Of a stretch of DNA of 64,000 bases, positions 51,336 through 59,869 are shown one piece after another (positions within the stretch are counted from its first letter, which is position 1; the number at the start of each line of letters is the position of its first letter). The notes below the pieces were generated by a model, which was not told the origin of the DNA, did no database searches, and saw only the letters and a list, made by a program, of their open reading frames with translations. The DNA comes from Bradyrhizobium semiaridum (GTDB taxonomy: Bacteria > Pseudomonadota > Alphaproteobacteria > Rhizobiales > Xanthobacteraceae), in assembly GCF_020329505.1 (NCBI RefSeq), contig NZ_JAGKJJ010000005.1:62001-126000 (forward strand). Direction: 5' to 3'. A program made the translations under genes and the position numbers.

Positions 51336-52955
51336 GAAGGGCGGAATCCGAAGTTTCGAGCCCTGCTCGCAAGCCTCGTGCTTGCCGGCACGTTCGTCGC
51401 GCTGCTCTGCACCTTCTTCACGCCGCGATGGGAGACCAATGACGACCTCGCCATGTCGATGGTCGCCCATGGCTACGGCATCGCCGCGTATGGCTCGCCG
51501 CGCCTGGTCTTTTCCAACGTGCTGTGGGGCGGCATCGTGCGCAGCCTGCCGTCCATTGACGGCCTGCTCGGCTACTCGCTGGGCATGCTGCTGGCATTGA
51601 CACTCGCTGCAGCCGCGACGCTGTACTACCTGCTTCGGGCCGGCGCCGGATACGTGGTGAGCGTGCTCGTTCTGGTGTTCGTCTTCGCCCGCCCCGTCCT
51701 GTTTCCGCAGTTCACCATCACGGCCGGATTGGTCGCGGCAGGCGCGGTGCTCGCTGTGCACGCCTTCGCCCGCGACGGATTGCTGATCGATCTGATCGCG
51801 GCTTGCTGCCTCGGCTTGCTGGCCTTTCTGATCCGGGTGCCGGAACTGATGCTGGTGTTCTGGATCGGGTTGCTGCTGCTGCCGTGGCCGAAGCTGGTTC
51901 GATCCCGCGCGGCATGGTGGGCGGCACTGGGATTCGCGCTGTGCATCGCGGCCGCCACCGCCATCGACATTGCGGCATACTCCGGGCCGGAATGGCAGGC
52001 GTTCTGGCAGCGCAACCTCGCGCGGGCGCCATTCACCGATTTCGGCGCGGTCAATCGCGTCTTGCAGCATCCGGATGTCATGCAGCGGGTCGGCTTTTCC
52101 GCAAATGACGTCCGGCTTGTCGGCAGCTTCTTCTTCGCGGACCCCAAGCTGACCGATCCGGTCTCGCTCGCGACCCTGCTCGGCGACAGTCCGGCGAGTG
52201 TGGCAGCGACGCTGAGCTTCGCCTCCGGATACGCCTCCGTTCTTGCGGTTTTCGGTCCCAAGCTGCTCCTGCTGGCGCTGACAAGTTTGGTGCTGGCCGT
52301 TCTCTCGGTCAGGGCGAGCCAGATGTTTGCCTGGATCATGTGCCTGTTGATCATGTTCGCGCTGGGAGCCGTCGGCCGTCCCGACACGGCCCGCGTCTAC
52401 ATTCCGCTGTTCAGCTTGGTAATCGCCATCTCGTGCGCGACGGGATATGCCCGGTCGCACTGGCGCTACGCGGCCAGCGTCTGCATCCTGCTTGCCGCCG
52501 CACTGCTTAACGCCCGTGAGCTGGCCGCCGAGACTGCCGAGAGCGACAGGATGGTCCAGTTATCCGCCGGGAAATTCGTCTCGCCGCAATCGACCGTGGT
52601 CTGGGGCGCGAGCCTTCCGTATCAGTTCGTCTTCCCGGTACTGACACGAGCCTCGGAGTTGCGGGACGCCCGGATCTATGGCCTCGGTGTCTTGACGTCC
52701 GCCCCGTTCTCGGTGCCGGTCGCGGATGAACGGGCCGGCAACGGCATGCTGATCCGGTTGCGGTCGGAAGCCGGAATTCCGTTGATCGCCAGCGAAGGCG
52801 AGCGGTCGATGCTCAATACCTATTGCGTGGAGCATTTTGGAAGCCCGTTACGGCTGGTTCAGCTGACCAAGACGGAACTGTGGACGGTGATGAATGCAAG
52901 TTGCGCGCCGACGGACAGACGCGGGGAGCTCCGCACCGGTGGCGATCATGGCTAG
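51318..52955 (+). CDS. Polytopic membrane protein of unknown function
   Basis: A 545-residue protein with about 11-12 membrane segments and a long periplasmic C-terminus (from about residue 385, containing FVSPQSTVVWGASLPYQFVFPV). The N-terminal FFTPRWETNDDLAMSMVAHGYG recalls an acidic first loop as in GT-C glycosyltransferases (ArnT/GtrII type), but no family can be fixed. ATG 51318 lies in the second copy of a 19-base tandem repeat. Open frame upstream to 50934 is opposite the HTTM gene and is not coding-like. It may move a glycosyl group in the periplasm. Confidence 0.65.
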   Translation: MQFGNSEGRNPKFRALLASLVLAGTFVALLCTFFTPRWETNDDLAMSMVAHGYGIAAYGSPRLVFSNVLWGGIVRSLPSIDGLLGYSLGMLLALTLAAAATLYYLLRAGAGYVVSVLVLVFVFARPVLFPQFTITAGLVAAGAVLAVHAFARDGLLIDLIAACCLGLLAFLIRVPELMLVFWIGLLLLPWPKLVRSRAAWWAALGFALCIAAATAIDIAAYSGPEWQAFWQRNLARAPFTDFGAVNRVLQHPDVMQRVGFSANDVRLVGSFFFADPKLTDPVSLATLLGDSPASVAATLSFASGYASVLAVFGPKLLLLALTSLVLAVLSVRASQMFAWIMCLLIMFALGAVGRPDTARVYIPLFSLVIAISCATGYARSHWRYAASVCILLAAALLNARELAAETAESDRMVQLSAGKFVSPQSTVVWGASLPYQFVFPVLTRASELRDARIYGLGVLTSAPFSVPVADERAGNGMLIRLRSEAGIPLIASEGERSMLNTYCVEHFGSPLRLVQLTKTELWTVMNASCAPTDRRGELRTGGDHG

Positions 52956-53062
52956 ATGGAGTGGATGCGTGATTTCTTCATGCGGCGAGCGACGGACCAT
53001 CTCGACCGGGCAGGCCCATCTGGCAAGCCGAACCGGTTCGGCCATGCGAAGCGTGACGTGAC

Positions 53063-53758
53063 ATGCGCATCTGCATCGTTCAATCCTGCTACATTCCGTG
53101 GAAGGGCTTCTTCGATCTGATCGGCCAGTGCGACGAATACGTCGTGTTCGACAGTGCGCAATTCACCAAGCGGCACTGGCACAACCGCAATCGCATCAAG
53201 ACCGCCAACGGGCTCACCTGGCTCACCATCCCGGTCGTCACCAAGGGACGTTTCGACCAGCCGATCGAAGACGTCGAGATCGAAAAACCATGGGCGGAGA
53301 AGCACTGGCGCGCGATCGAGCTCGCCTACCGCCCCGCCCCGTTCTTCGACCAGTTTGCGCCGACGGTGCGGTCCTGGTACGAGCGCGCCGACGGCGAGAC
53401 CCGGCTCACCGGCGTCAACGAGCTGTTCCTGCGCGAACTCGCCGGATTGCTCGGCCTCGGCACCCGCATCGTCAGGGACAGCGCCTATCCCGCCGAGGGG
53501 GCCAAGACCACCCGGCTGCTCAACATCGCCAGGGCAGCCGGCGCCGACCGCTACCTCAGCGGCCCCGCCGCACGGGTCTATCTCGATGAAGCTCAGCTGG
53601 CGGCCGCGGGAATCGCCACCGAGTGGATGAGCTACCAGGGCTACAGGCAATATCCCCAGTTGCATGGCGAGTTCGAACATGCCGTCAGCGTGCTCGATCT
53701 TCTCTTCAATACCGGCCCGGAAGCAGCGCGCTTCCTCAAGCGCGAGGTCGCCGATTGA
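53063..53758 (+). CDS. WbqC-family protein
   Basis: A 231-residue protein with the WbqC start RICIVQSCYIPWKGFFDLI, then EYVVFDSAQFTKRHWHNRNRIK, WLTIPVVTK, and late RYLSGPAARVYLDE, WMSYQGYRQYPQLHGEF. The family is found in O-antigen and glycan clusters and its role is not firmly known; a sugar-modifying enzyme is usually supposed. ATG 53063 is used. It follows the membrane protein gene by 107 bases. Confidence 0.88.
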   Translation: MRICIVQSCYIPWKGFFDLIGQCDEYVVFDSAQFTKRHWHNRNRIKTANGLTWLTIPVVTKGRFDQPIEDVEIEKPWAEKHWRAIELAYRPAPFFDQFAPTVRSWYERADGETRLTGVNELFLRELAGLLGLGTRIVRDSAYPAEGAKTTRLLNIARAAGADRYLSGPAARVYLDEAQLAAAGIATEWMSYQGYRQYPQLHGEFEHAVSVLDLLFNTGPEAARFLKREVAD

Positions 53759-53797
53759 GAGCGCCGCCGGCCCTGCAACCTTCCCCGCAACGCGATG

Positions 53798-53822
53798 AAC
53801 CCGGGCGCGAGCGCCCGGGGTT
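53798..53822. terminator. Bidirectional terminator between convergent genes
   Basis: CCCGGGCGC (53800-53808) and GCGCCCGGG (53811-53819) form a nine-base GC stem, extended by AA/TT on either side. It lies between the wbqC stop (53758) and the beta-helix stop (53849), so it can end both transcripts. The loop is very small as drawn, so the real hairpin opens by a pair or two. Confidence 0.65.
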
Positions 53823-53848
53823 CTGCCCATTGCGGGACGAGTCAATCG

Positions 53849-54739
53849 CTATTGCTGAGCGGCCGTGCTGAACGCACCGGTCGCCGCGTTGCCGACCAAG
53901 CGGTTGGTTCCGAAGCTCGTCGGCGTGGCGGCAAACGCGGTGGTCGTGTTGTAATTGATGTCGGAATCCGAGACGCGGATACCGCCACCGTTCAGACCCG
54001 TCGCATTGCTGTTGATCGCGCTGCTGTTGACGGAAATCTGTGCGCCGGGATCGGCCGTGACTCCGGTGCTGTTGCTGGAGAAGTCCGAGCGCTTGACTGT
54101 GACATTGTTGCCGGTTGCAGCGGCGAGCCCGAAGGCGTTGTTGTAGGAACGCACGCCGTCGAGGGTCGCGTTGTTGGTCGTCGCTCCGGCCACGGAGATT
54201 CCAGACCCCGCATTGTGCGTAAGCATGGTGTCCTTGACCAGCAATTTGCCGCCCGCGTTGGTGCGCTGGTCGAGGATGCCCTGCTGGCTGAACTGGGTGA
54301 TGACGCAGTCCTCAATCGACACCGATCCGGCTTGCAATATCTTCACGCCCACGAGGCCCGCAGAGGCGCCGGCCGGACCGAAGCCCTGAATCTGAAGATT
54401 CCGGAGAGTTACCCTGTCACCCACGCCGGCGTTGATGATGACGCCGTTGGAGCCGGCCGCCAGGATCGAGCCGAAGGCGTCATGGCAGTTGATGGTGATC
54501 GCCTTGGTGATGGTCACGACGCCGAAACCACCGGGATCGATGCAGTTGATCTCCCCCTGTGCGGCAGTCTTCGAGATCGCGCCGGCGAACGTCTTGCAGG
54601 GCGCGGTTCGGCTGCATGGGTTGGCGTCATCGCCGACACCGGAGACCCAGGTACGGGTCGCCTGAGCGTGAGCCGGAACGGAAGCGAGAAGTGGAAGGAA
54701 CAGGCCAGCGGCCAGCGTAAGCAAGGCTAAACGGCGCAT
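53849..54739 (-). CDS. Secreted right-handed beta-helix repeat protein
   Basis: A 296-residue protein with a signal peptide (LALLTLAAGLFLPLLASVPAHAQ, cut about residue 26). The mature part has an N-terminal cap with two Cys (ANPCSRTAPCKTF), then regular beta-helix coils (VTLRNLQIQGFGP, VSIEDCVITQFSQQGILD, LLVKDTMLTHNAGSGISV, NATLDGVRSYNNAFGLA, VTVKRSDFSSNSTGVT). This fold is common in polysaccharide lyases and surface proteins, but no catalytic residue set is evident. GGAGGAG before ATG 54739 sets the start. It could be a substrate of the T2SS. Confidence 0.8.
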   Translation of the reverse strand: MRRLALLTLAAGLFLPLLASVPAHAQATRTWVSGVGDDANPCSRTAPCKTFAGAISKTAAQGEINCIDPGGFGVVTITKAITINCHDAFGSILAAGSNGVIINAGVGDRVTLRNLQIQGFGPAGASAGLVGVKILQAGSVSIEDCVITQFSQQGILDQRTNAGGKLLVKDTMLTHNAGSGISVAGATTNNATLDGVRSYNNAFGLAAATGNNVTVKRSDFSSNSTGVTADPGAQISVNSSAINSNATGLNGGGIRVSDSDINYNTTTAFAATPTSFGTNRLVGNAATGAFSTAAQQ

Positions 54740-55227
54740 AATGGATTTCTCCTCCTGAAATTGAACGCGGTATTCATCCGTCCCAAAACCCGCTCCCGGC
54801 GTCGTAAGGCCCGTACTGCAAGACCGAACAATAGGCATTGCGGCCGGTAACTGAACTCTAAGTTTCGGGAGTCAACTGGACCAAGGCACTCGCGGGAAGA
54901 CGAACCCAGCCCAGCTAAGCAGTAAGTCCGGCGAGTGCCGGAATGGTTCAATGAGATCGGACATCGCGACGGGCCGCCGCAACGTTAGATTGCGGACGCG
55001 GTCCAACCCAGGAATACACCCTCCGCGTGCGACAGTTTCGTAACGGCATGATGACTGCGAGCGGCCCTCCGGCACCCTGCTCCGAGTGCGCGCGGCCGGC
55101 TGCGATGCCTCAACCGCATGCACCCAGGCAAGCCGCCAACGCCTTGCTCGCGGGTGCCGATCTCAATAAAATCAGAGCTCTAGTTCCGATTTGGGGCTGT
55201 GAGCCGGCCCAGTTCACCCAGGACATC
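54740..55227. other. 488-base divergent intergenic region
   Basis: No gene is recognised here. The plus-strand open frame to 55027 has no family-like residues and ATG 55228 starts the GT2 domain. The region carries the ribosome site and promoter of the beta-helix gene (minus) and a promoter-like pair for the GT2 gene at 55144-55172. Confidence 0.5.
55144..55172 (+). promoter_or_regulatory. Sigma-70-like promoter for the GT2 operon
   Basis: TTGCTC (55144-55149) and TAAAAT (55167-55172) lie 17 bases apart. The leader to ATG 55228 would be about 50 bases. It would drive the GT2, two methyltransferase and PhyH genes up to 58836. Confidence 0.35.
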
Positions 55228-56220
55228 ATGGTCAAAGTCTCCATCGTGACGACGCTTTATCGATCCGCCCCCACGATCGAGGCGTTCTATCGCCGAATGA
55301 TGCAGGCGGCCGACGCGATCTTCGGCGACGTCGAGATGGTGATCGTCAATGACGGATCGCCCGACAACAGCCTCGACATCGCCCTCGACCTGCATCGCCA
55401 GGATCCGCGGGTGGTGGTGATCGATCTCGCGCGCAATTTCGGGCACTACAAGGCCATGATGACCGGCCTCGCCCAGGCCCGTGGCGAGCTGATTTTCCTG
55501 ATCGACAGCGACCTTGAGGAAAACCCGGAGGACATCGCCCTGTTCTACCAGCGGTTTCAGCGCGGTGACAGCGATGTCGTCTACGGCGTGCAGGAGACCA
55601 AGCATGGCGGCCGGCTGGCGCGCGCCGGCCGGAGCCTGTTCTTCTTTCTGATGGATGCGCTCGGCGACCGGCCGCTGCCGCGGAACCTGGTGACCGCCCG
55701 GCTGATGACGGCCGACTATGTCAAGGCGCTGGTCCGGCACCGCGACCGGGAGTTTGTCATCTCCGACCTCTGGCAAACCACCGGCTTCCGGCAGAACCAG
55801 ATCCAGATCGAGAAGCTGTCACGCTCGCCGTCGACCTATTCGGTCTGGAAGCGGATCGATATCGCCGTGAAGCACCTGACGACGTCCTCGACGCGTCTGC
55901 TCTATTTGATCTTCTATCTCGGCCTGTTCATTTTCGTTGCCTCGATCGGGTTGATCATCTTTTACCTCGTGCGCTATGCGACATCGGGCATCGGCGTCGG
56001 CGGCTATACCTCGCAGATCATCTCGATCTGGTTCCTCGGGGGCTTGATCACGCTCATTCTGGGCGTGCTGGGAATCTACATGGCCAACATCCTCGCCGAG
56101 ACCAAGCGGCGGCCTTACAGCGTGATCCGCCGCATCCATCGCAGCGCCGCACCGCCGGTGCGCGAGCCGGCGGGGATCGGCGCCGCCCTCCACGCCAGCG
56201 CGGATCGTCACCGTGACTGA
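55228..56220 (+). CDS. Family 2 glycosyltransferase with C-terminal membrane segments (GtrB/ArnC-like)
   Basis: A 330-residue GT-A enzyme: VSIVTTLYRSAPTIEAFYRRMM, MVIVNDGSPDNSL, ARNFGHYKAMMTGL, LIDSDLEENPEDI (DxD-type), then two membrane segments (LLYLIFYLGLFIFVASIGLIIF, IWFLGGLITLILGVLGIYM). This is the layout of polyprenyl-phosphate glycosyltransferases such as GtrB and DPM synthase. It would make a lipid-phosphate sugar for a periplasmic transferase, perhaps the polytopic protein at 51318. ATG 55228 is used. It overlaps the next gene by 8 bases. Confidence 0.87.
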   Translation: MVKVSIVTTLYRSAPTIEAFYRRMMQAADAIFGDVEMVIVNDGSPDNSLDIALDLHRQDPRVVVIDLARNFGHYKAMMTGLAQARGELIFLIDSDLEENPEDIALFYQRFQRGDSDVVYGVQETKHGGRLARAGRSLFFFLMDALGDRPLPRNLVTARLMTADYVKALVRHRDREFVISDLWQTTGFRQNQIQIEKLSRSPSTYSVWKRIDIAVKHLTTSSTRLLYLIFYLGLFIFVASIGLIIFYLVRYATSGIGVGGYTSQIISIWFLGGLITLILGVLGIYMANILAETKRRPYSVIRRIHRSAAPPVREPAGIGAALHASADRHRD

Positions 56221-56875
56221 GCCGACTCACGCACAGCTGCTGTCCGAAGTTGCGCAATATTATTCCGCCAAGCTCGAGGAGCATGGCGCCACGCCGCGCG
56301 GCGTCGACTGGAACGGGCCGGAATCGCATCAGCTCCGGCATCGCCAGTTCCTGCGGCTGATCGCCGATGCGCCTGATGCGTCCGTGCTCGATCTCGGCTG
56401 CGGCTTTGGCGACTTCCTGGGCTTCCTGCGCAGCAGCGGCTTCCGGGGTCATTTCACCGGCTATGACGTCGCTCCCGCCATGATCGATAAGGCGCGCGAG
56501 CTTCACGGCGGGACCGGCGCGCGCTGGTGCGTCGGAGCAGTGCCCGAGGGCATGTTCGATTTCGCGATCGCGAGCGGCATCTTCAATGTCAGGGGAGATA
56601 CGCCAGACGCGGCCTGGGCCGACTACATCGATCAAACGCTGGATATTCTCGCGCAATCCAGCCGCCATGGCTTCGGGTTCAACATCCTCAGCCTGTCGAG
56701 CGATCCGGACAAGCGGCGGCCGCATCTCTATTACGCCGATCCGGTGCGTATGCTCGGCCATTGCCTGTCGCGCTACGGCCGGTCGGTCGCGCTGCTGCAG
56801 GACTATGGCCTGTATGAGTTCACGGTGCTGGTCCGGCATGGGCCGGCCGCACCGCCGCCAAGGCCGCAACCGTGA
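56213..56875 (+). CDS. Class I SAM-dependent methyltransferase
   Basis: A 220-residue methyltransferase with motif I SVLDLGCGFGDFLGFLRSSG near residue 60 and FTGYDVAPAMIDKARELHGG. GTG 56213 overlaps the GT2 gene's stop by 8 bases, so the two are co-translated. The next methyltransferase overlaps it by four bases. The substrate is probably a sugar in the same glycan. Confidence 0.82.
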   Translation: MTEPTHAQLLSEVAQYYSAKLEEHGATPRGVDWNGPESHQLRHRQFLRLIADAPDASVLDLGCGFGDFLGFLRSSGFRGHFTGYDVAPAMIDKARELHGGTGARWCVGAVPEGMFDFAIASGIFNVRGDTPDAAWADYIDQTLDILAQSSRHGFGFNILSLSSDPDKRRPHLYYADPVRMLGHCLSRYGRSVALLQDYGLYEFTVLVRHGPAAPPPRPQP

Positions 56876-58002
56876 CGCAGACGCGCTGTCCGATCTGCGC
56901 CGGCGAGGCTGCCGGCCTTGCGTGGCCGCATCCCGGTCAATCGATGCTGAGCGATGGACGGATCGTTCAGCGACCGCTGGCGAAACTGTCATGCCTCGGC
57001 TGCGGAGCAGGCTTTCACGCATCCGGCATCTCCGGTGCCGAGGTTCGAACCATCTACGACGATGACTATGCGCTGGCGCGGTCGTCGCCGAAGTCCGATG
57101 CGCAACGCGCGCGCGCCTACTGCAACTGGATCCGCGCCGAAGCTGCGGCGCCGCTGAACATATTGGAGGTCGGCTGCGGTTCGGGCGCACTGCTCCGCGA
57201 GCTGCTGCAAGTCTGGCCCGGGGCGTGCGGCTTCGGTCTCGATCCTGCATTGCCGGCAGCCGGGCCATCCGACGGCAGGCTTCGCCTCGCGCGCGGCTTC
57301 GTGGCGGACATTCCCGAGCATGCCGGGCCATTCGACCTCGTAATCGCGGTCAATGTGATCGAGCACACCGAAGCGCCCCAGACCTTCCTCAAAGCGCTCC
57401 GGTCGCGCCTGGCACCGAACGGGCGAATCGTTATCGTCTGCCCCGAGGCGCGTTCGCCCAATCTCGAGCTGCTGTTCTTCGACCATCTCTACAGCCTGAC
57501 GCAAGCGGCCCTGCTCGCCGCGAGCGCATCGGCTTCACTTGCCGCGAGCAGACACGTCTCGGCACCGCGCGAGATCGGCGACTTCCAGATGGTGGTCCTC
57601 GAGGCGAACGCCTCGAGGCCGACCGCCTCGCCTGCAAGCCCGCCGCAGGAGCTTCTTGCCGAGCGGAACGATTATCTCGGCCGCTGGGCGCGCCTCGATC
57701 AGATCCTGCTCGAGCGGAGCGCATCTGCCGCGCGCCTGGTGGCATTTGGTGGCGGCCAGACGGCCGCCCTGCTCCGGGCCTATGCGCCGAGAACCTGGTC
57801 ACGTGTCGACGCGATCACCGTCGACGACCCAAGCGAGGCTTGGACGCTGGGCCCGGCGGTTGTACCCTATCGAGATGTCTTGCAGCAGTCCGGCTGCGGC
57901 GTGCTGGTTGCAACATCGCCCCACGTGCAGGCCGTGCTTGCCGAACGGCTGAGCCGCGACGGTTTGCAGCCGATCACATGGAATGACTTGATCCCCCATT
58001 GA
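56872..58002 (+). CDS. SAM-dependent C-methyltransferase-like protein with N-terminal zinc-ribbon
   Basis: A 376-residue protein with CPICAGEAAGLAW and CLGCGAGFH (two CxxC pairs, residues 6-45), the SAM motif ILEVGCGSGALLRELL near residue 98, FDLVIAVNVIEHTEAPQTFLKAL, and a C-terminal LVAFGGGQTAALLRAYAP nucleotide-binding-like domain. This three-part order is that of sugar C-methyltransferases (NovU/TylC3-like). It would methylate a keto-sugar. GTG 56872 overlaps the previous stop by four bases. Confidence 0.8.
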   Translation: MTQTRCPICAGEAAGLAWPHPGQSMLSDGRIVQRPLAKLSCLGCGAGFHASGISGAEVRTIYDDDYALARSSPKSDAQRARAYCNWIRAEAAAPLNILEVGCGSGALLRELLQVWPGACGFGLDPALPAAGPSDGRLRLARGFVADIPEHAGPFDLVIAVNVIEHTEAPQTFLKALRSRLAPNGRIVIVCPEARSPNLELLFFDHLYSLTQAALLAASASASLAASRHVSAPREIGDFQMVVLEANASRPTASPASPPQELLAERNDYLGRWARLDQILLERSASAARLVAFGGGQTAALLRAYAPRTWSRVDAITVDDPSEAWTLGPAVVPYRDVLQQSGCGVLVATSPHVQAVLAERLSRDGLQPITWNDLIPH

Positions 58003-58014
58003 GCCCCGAGCGCG

Positions 58015-58836
58015 ATGCAGCACAATCCACCCCGACGTTACGGCGTCAGCCAGCAGACAACTTCCGAAACCGATGTCGAGCGGACCTGCGAACAGATCCG
58101 CCAGCTCGGCTATGGCGTGATCGACGGCGGTTACGACGCCGCATGGCTGAGCTCGCTGTCGGAGGCATTCGACCGCGCGCAGGACCGTCACGCTCGCGAA
58201 CATGGCGGCGTCGAGGCGCTGAAGGCGATCGACGAGCACAATACGATCCGCCTGCCGCTGGCCTATGAGCGCCTGTTCCTCGAGCTCGCCACCAACAGCA
58301 AGATCCAGGAGATCTGCCGCAGCCTGATCGCCGGCTATGCGATTCTCAATCAGCAGAACGGCATCATCAATCCGCCGAACGGGATGCGCTACAATCAAGG
58401 CGCCTGGCATCGCGACCTGCCCTATCAGCATTTCGTGTCGTCGCGCCCGCTCGCCATCAACGCACTGTTCTGCCTCGACGCGTTCACGATCGAGAACGGC
58501 GCAACCATGGTGCTGCCGGCATCGCATCGCATGGAAGCGTTTCCGTCGGACCATTTCGTCGGCACACAGGCGCTGAACGTCACGGCGCCCGCGGGCTCGT
58601 TCATCGTGCTCGATTGCATGGTGTTCCACAGCGGCGGCGTCAACGTCTCGCCGAAGGCCCGGCGCGCGGTCAACCACGTCTATTCGATCCCGCTGCTGCG
58701 CCAGCAGATCAATCTGCCGTCAGCGCTCGGGAATGACTTCGCCGCCAGTCCTGAGGTCAGGCGGCTGCTGGGCTACGACGTTCCGCAGCCGAGGTCCGTC
58801 ACCGAATATCTCGCCGGCCGCGCGGCAAAACCCTGA
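58015..58836 (+). CDS. Phytanoyl-CoA dioxygenase (PhyH) family oxygenase
   Basis: A 273-residue Fe(II)/2-oxoglutarate-type protein: the iron motif WHRDLPYQHF (HxD), INALFCLDAFTIENGATMVLPASHRM, the distal His in MVFHSGGVNV and the Arg near ARRAVNHVYSIPLLR. It lies 12 bases after the C-methyltransferase gene and is the last gene before a palindromic repeat. It differs clearly from the PhyH protein at 11566. The substrate is unknown; a sugar or a nonulosonate side chain is possible. Confidence 0.82.
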   Translation: MQHNPPRRYGVSQQTTSETDVERTCEQIRQLGYGVIDGGYDAAWLSSLSEAFDRAQDRHAREHGGVEALKAIDEHNTIRLPLAYERLFLELATNSKIQEICRSLIAGYAILNQQNGIINPPNGMRYNQGAWHRDLPYQHFVSSRPLAINALFCLDAFTIENGATMVLPASHRMEAFPSDHFVGTQALNVTAPAGSFIVLDCMVFHSGGVNVSPKARRAVNHVYSIPLLRQQINLPSALGNDFAASPEVRRLLGYDVPQPRSVTEYLAGRAAKP

Positions 58837-58843
58837 CCAAGCG

Positions 58844-58944
58844 CTAAAGCGCGGTGAGGTTCGGTTGAATCGTCATCGCGCTTTAGCTCTTTGTTTGAGC
58901 ATGATCTTTTCGGAAACTGCTTCGCACTTTTCCGGATCATGCTC
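58844..58944. repeat. Composite palindromic intergenic repeat (Rhizobiales type)
   Basis: Two nested palindromes fill 58844-58944. The first pairs CTAAAGCGCG (58844-58853) with CGCGCTTTAG (58877-58886). The second pairs GAGCATGATC (58897-58906) with GATCATGCTC (58935-58944) and encloses TTTTCGGAAA and TTTTCCGG. The latter is a dispersed element I know from many Hyphomicrobiales genomes. It lies between convergent genes and its last base is the first base of the CTA (stop, read TAG on the minus strand) of the next gene, so it also acts as a likely terminator. Confidence 0.8.
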
Positions 58945-59861
58945 TAGAACTTAAGCTCGCCGTCCCAGACCGCAAAGCCGATACCGGTTTGCCCGTAGCC
59001 GTTGCCGTTATAGGCGAGCCACAGCCGCTCGCGATGCCAGAACAGCGCCGGGTAGCAGGTCATCTCGCTCTCCCAGCTCTGGCCCGACGGGCCAATCCCC
59101 ATCGCCGCATCGAGCCGCCGCCAGTTGACGCCGTCATCGCTCACGGCGGCGCCGATCCGGTAGTGCGGGCCACGGCAGGCAAAGCACATCAGAAATTTGC
59201 CGCCGGCGGAGACCACCGTCGGGCGCGCCAGCGCGTATTCGTCAGCCGCTGCAAATCCGACGACCGGTTCGGCCGACCGCGTCCAGCGAACGCCATCCTG
59301 CGACCGCGCATACTTGATCGCGTGCCGCAAGTCCGTGCCGCTCACGGAGGGGACAAGGTTGGAGCCGTACCACATCCGCCAGTCCTGCGGGCCCAGCCGC
59401 AGCACCCAGGGATAGGAGAGCGTGTAGGGGTCTTCCGGCGAGCGGTCGACGATCGGGCCGGGTGAGTACCGCCCGAATGGCGCGTCGAGTGTCTGCGACT
59501 GCGCCAGGCCGATCGCGTTGCGCCACGCCGAGCGGACGCCGAGATTCCAGCCCATGTAATAGAGCGAATGTCCTCCATCCGACGCGACCACGCAGCCGAT
59601 CCCGATTCCGCTGTCGTCGAACGAGCCGTCCGGTCCGGGCGCGATAACCGGCTGTGATGACACGCCTTGGACCCGCGGCGTCTCGGAGAGTTCGACGTCC
59701 GTCCACCCGACATGCGAGCGCGCCTCGGCATCGCGGGCGCTGTAGAAGGTCCGGAACAGGTCGCCACCGAGGTGAACCGGCGTCGGCAATGCCGCGTGAC
59801 TGCGCGCCCACGGCTGATCCCCGGTCGGAGAGAACACCAATCCGAGACGGCGCCAGGCCAT
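58944..59861 (-). CDS. Five-bladed beta-propeller glycosidase-like protein (GH43/GH32-like)
   Basis: A 305-residue protein without a clear signal peptide. It repeats W-rich blades such as GGHSLYYMGWNLGVRSAWRNAIGLA, DWRMWYGSNLVPSV, GGKFLMCFACRGPHYRIGAAVSDDGVNWRRL and ERLWLAYNGNGYGQTGIGFAVW, typical of GH43/GH32-like propellers. Catalytic acids are not certain. In polysaccharide clusters such proteins are often cytoplasmic and of unknown role. It starts 8 bases after the stop of the NeuD-like gene and its stop sits at the edge of a palindromic repeat. Confidence 0.7.
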   Translation of the reverse strand: MAWRRLGLVFSPTGDQPWARSHAALPTPVHLGGDLFRTFYSARDAEARSHVGWTDVELSETPRVQGVSSQPVIAPGPDGSFDDSGIGIGCVVASDGGHSLYYMGWNLGVRSAWRNAIGLAQSQTLDAPFGRYSPGPIVDRSPEDPYTLSYPWVLRLGPQDWRMWYGSNLVPSVSGTDLRHAIKYARSQDGVRWTRSAEPVVGFAAADEYALARPTVVSAGGKFLMCFACRGPHYRIGAAVSDDGVNWRRLDAAMGIGPSGQSWESEMTCYPALFWHRERLWLAYNGNGYGQTGIGFAVWDGELKF

Positions 59862-59869
59862 TCAGCGCC

